Shown here: piece by piece, positions 5,120-6,347 of the stretch
Position numbering within the stretch: position 1 is the first letter of the stretch
Layout: each line of letters starts with the position of its first letter
Source of the DNA: UBA9337 sp038331135
GTDB lineage: Bacteria > Patescibacteriota > Minisyncoccia > Moranbacterales > UBA9337
Direction of reading: 5' to 3'
NCBI GenBank assembly: GCA_038331135.1
Contig: JBBQOS010000045.1
Coordinates: 1 to 6,347, forward strand
Length of the DNA: 6,347 nt
Translations under genes and position numbers: made by a program
The notes under the pieces: generated by a model
Told to the model about the DNA's origin: nothing
The model's database searches: none
The model's input: only the letters and a program-made list of their open reading frames with translations

Positions 5120-6289
5120 ATGAAAGTAGCTTTCATAGGACAAAAGGGGATGCCCGCTAAGTTTGGCGGAGTTGAAAGACATGTCGAAGAATTGGCTAGT
5201 GAAATTGCCAAAAATGGACATGAGGTTTTTGTCTATGTGCGAAATAATTACACTGATAAGAAAATAAATCAATATCGGGGAGTCAAGCTTATTCACTTGC
5301 CCAGTATCACTACCAAAAATCTGGATGCTATTAGCCATACTTTCTTGGCTTCAGTGCATGCACTTTTTCAAAATTACGACGTGGTTCATTATCAAGCCAT
5401 TGGGCCGTCGATGCTAAGTTGGATAATCAAATTGCTCAAAAGAAAAACAATTGTGGTATCGACTTTTCATTGCCAGGATTACTATCATCAAAAATGGAGC
5501 TGGTTTGCTAAGAAAATGTTACTTGTGGGAGAATGGATGAGTTGTAATATCCCAGACAAAACTATCGTGGTGAGTAAATCCTTGGGCGAATACGCTAGGG
5601 AAAAATATGAGATTGAGCCAGAGACTATTTATAACGGCACCCGAATTGAAGAAAATTTCGATTGGAGTAATCTTGAAAAATGGAACTTGCGCAAAAATAA
5701 ATATGTTGTTTATGTAGGTAGATTAATCAAACACAAGGGAGTACATTATTTAATTGAAGCTTTCAAAAAATTGGTTCGAGAAAAAAGAATTCCTCAAGAC
5801 TTTAAATTGGTTATAGTTGGAGATGGTTTTTATACCGATGATTATGTGAGTGAACTAAAGGAGCTAGCTAAAAATAATGAAGATATTATTTTTACTGGTA
5901 ATTTAGAGGGTCTTGAATTGCGCAGTGTTTTTGCAGGAGCGCATTTATTTGTCCAGCCTTCAGAATCAGAAGGATTATCTATCGCTATTTTGGAAGCTAT
6001 GAGTTACGGTGTGCCAATTTTAGCCAGTGATATAAAAGAGAACACTGATGTAGTGGAAGATATAGGAGAAATATTTAAAACTAATGATGTAGTCGATTTA
6101 AAAGATAAATTGGCTACAATGATAAATGAGGAGATTGGGGTTAACCCTAAAATAGAAGCGGCTAAAAAAATGGTAGAAATAAAATACAATTGGGAAAGTA
6201 TTAGCCAAAAAACAATCTCGCTTTATATTCGCTTGCTGTGTGAAAAGAAAATCAAGTTAACTCAATGTGCCAGTAAAAATGAAAAATAG
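5120..6289 (+). CDS. GT-B glycosyltransferase, family 4
   Basis: A 389-residue family 4 glycosyltransferase. The N-terminal domain starts with VAFIGQKGMPAKFGGVERH (3-21), the glycine-rich loop typical of the subgroup that includes rhamnosyl/mannosyl-transferases of surface polysaccharides, and continues with VVHYQAIGP (88-96), STFHCQDYYHQKW (114-126, in the place where relatives have a His-Gly-x-Asp-Trp-type motif) and TIVVSKSLGEY (148-158). The donor domain has IYNGTRI (170-176), VYVGRLIKHKG (197-207), VGDG (233-236) and the E-x7-E motif in PSESEGLSIAILEAM (Glu284 and Glu292). No membrane segments; it should work at the inner face of the membrane. The sugar transferred cannot be deduced. It lies 47 bases after the beta-helix gene with no terminator and no convincing promoter between them, so the two are probably co-transcribed. 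The ATG has no Shine-Dalgarno sequence; the TAG stop is followed directly by a terminator. Confidence 0.93.
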   Translation: MKVAFIGQKGMPAKFGGVERHVEELASEIAKNGHEVFVYVRNNYTDKKINQYRGVKLIHLPSITTKNLDAISHTFLASVHALFQNYDVVHYQAIGPSMLSWIIKLLKRKTIVVSTFHCQDYYHQKWSWFAKKMLLVGEWMSCNIPDKTIVVSKSLGEYAREKYEIEPETIYNGTRIEENFDWSNLEKWNLRKNKYVVYVGRLIKHKGVHYLIEAFKKLVREKRIPQDFKLVIVGDGFYTDDYVSELKELAKNNEDIIFTGNLEGLELRSVFAGAHLFVQPSESEGLSIAILEAMSYGVPILASDIKENTDVVEDIGEIFKTNDVVDLKDKLATMINEEIGVNPKIEAAKKMVEIKYNWESISQKTISLYIRLLCEKKIKLTQCASKNEK

Positions 6290-6323
6290 AACTAGCTTAA
6301 ATAAAAAGCTAGTTTTTATTTTC
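6290..6323 (+). terminator. Intrinsic terminator ending the plus-strand cluster
   Basis: AACTAGCTT (6290-6298) pairs perfectly with AAGCTAGTT (6306-6314) around an AAATAAA loop, followed by a T-rich run (TTTTTATTTT, 6313-6322). The stem begins at the base after the TAG stop. This marks the right end of the transcription unit starting near 1808. The remaining 24 bases of the window show nothing recognisable. Confidence 0.88.
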
Positions 6324-6347
6324 AAAAAATCAAATCATTTGCTAGAA

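Overview
The window looks like a stretch of a low-GC, compact bacterial genome, most plausibly an uncultivated Candidate Phyla Radiation (Patescibacteria/Parcubacteria-type) organism. The reasons are indirect: very AT-rich, lysine- and isoleucine-rich genes, tight spacing, no Shine-Dalgarno sequence before any of the five complete genes, yet textbook sigma70-type promoters (TTGACA - 17 bp - TATTAT or TAAAAT). The phylum is an inference; no marker gene is present.

Layout. Bases 1-237 hold the 3' end of an unidentified gene with about 50% G+C, closed by a strong intrinsic terminator (260-299). A second, bidirectional terminator follows directly (300-343). From about 300 onward the DNA is clearly more AT-rich. 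On the minus strand, 418-1779 encodes a multi-pass membrane protein of the Wzy/WaaL (O-antigen polymerase/ligase) superfamily. A 71-bp divergent spacer (1780-1850) carries two predicted promoters with overlapping -10 boxes and three short palindromes. To its right lies a plus-strand cluster of four genes: a radical SAM protein with a Cys-poor, SPASM-like tail (1851-2813), a GT-B family 4 glycosyltransferase with a Cys-rich insert (2822-4087), a secreted parallel beta-helix protein (4119-5072) and a second family 4 glycosyltransferase (5120-6289). The cluster ends at an intrinsic terminator immediately after the last stop codon (6290-6323). A near-consensus internal promoter (4062-4090) lies inside the end of the first glycosyltransferase gene and should give the beta-helix gene and the last glycosyltransferase their own transcription.

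How the genes may work together. The set reads as part of a cell-surface polysaccharide or glycoconjugate locus. The two cytoplasmic glycosyltransferases would add sugars to a lipid-linked chain, the membrane polymerase/ligase would join repeat units or transfer the glycan outside the membrane, the exported beta-helix protein would bind, trim or modify the glycan outside the cell, and the radical SAM enzyme would carry out an unidentified radical modification of a sugar, lipid or peptide. Flippase, initiating transferase and nucleotide-sugar genes are not in this window, so the assignment is partial. No RNA genes, CRISPR arrays, insertion sequences or integrase genes were seen. No gap without a gene exceeds 300 bases.
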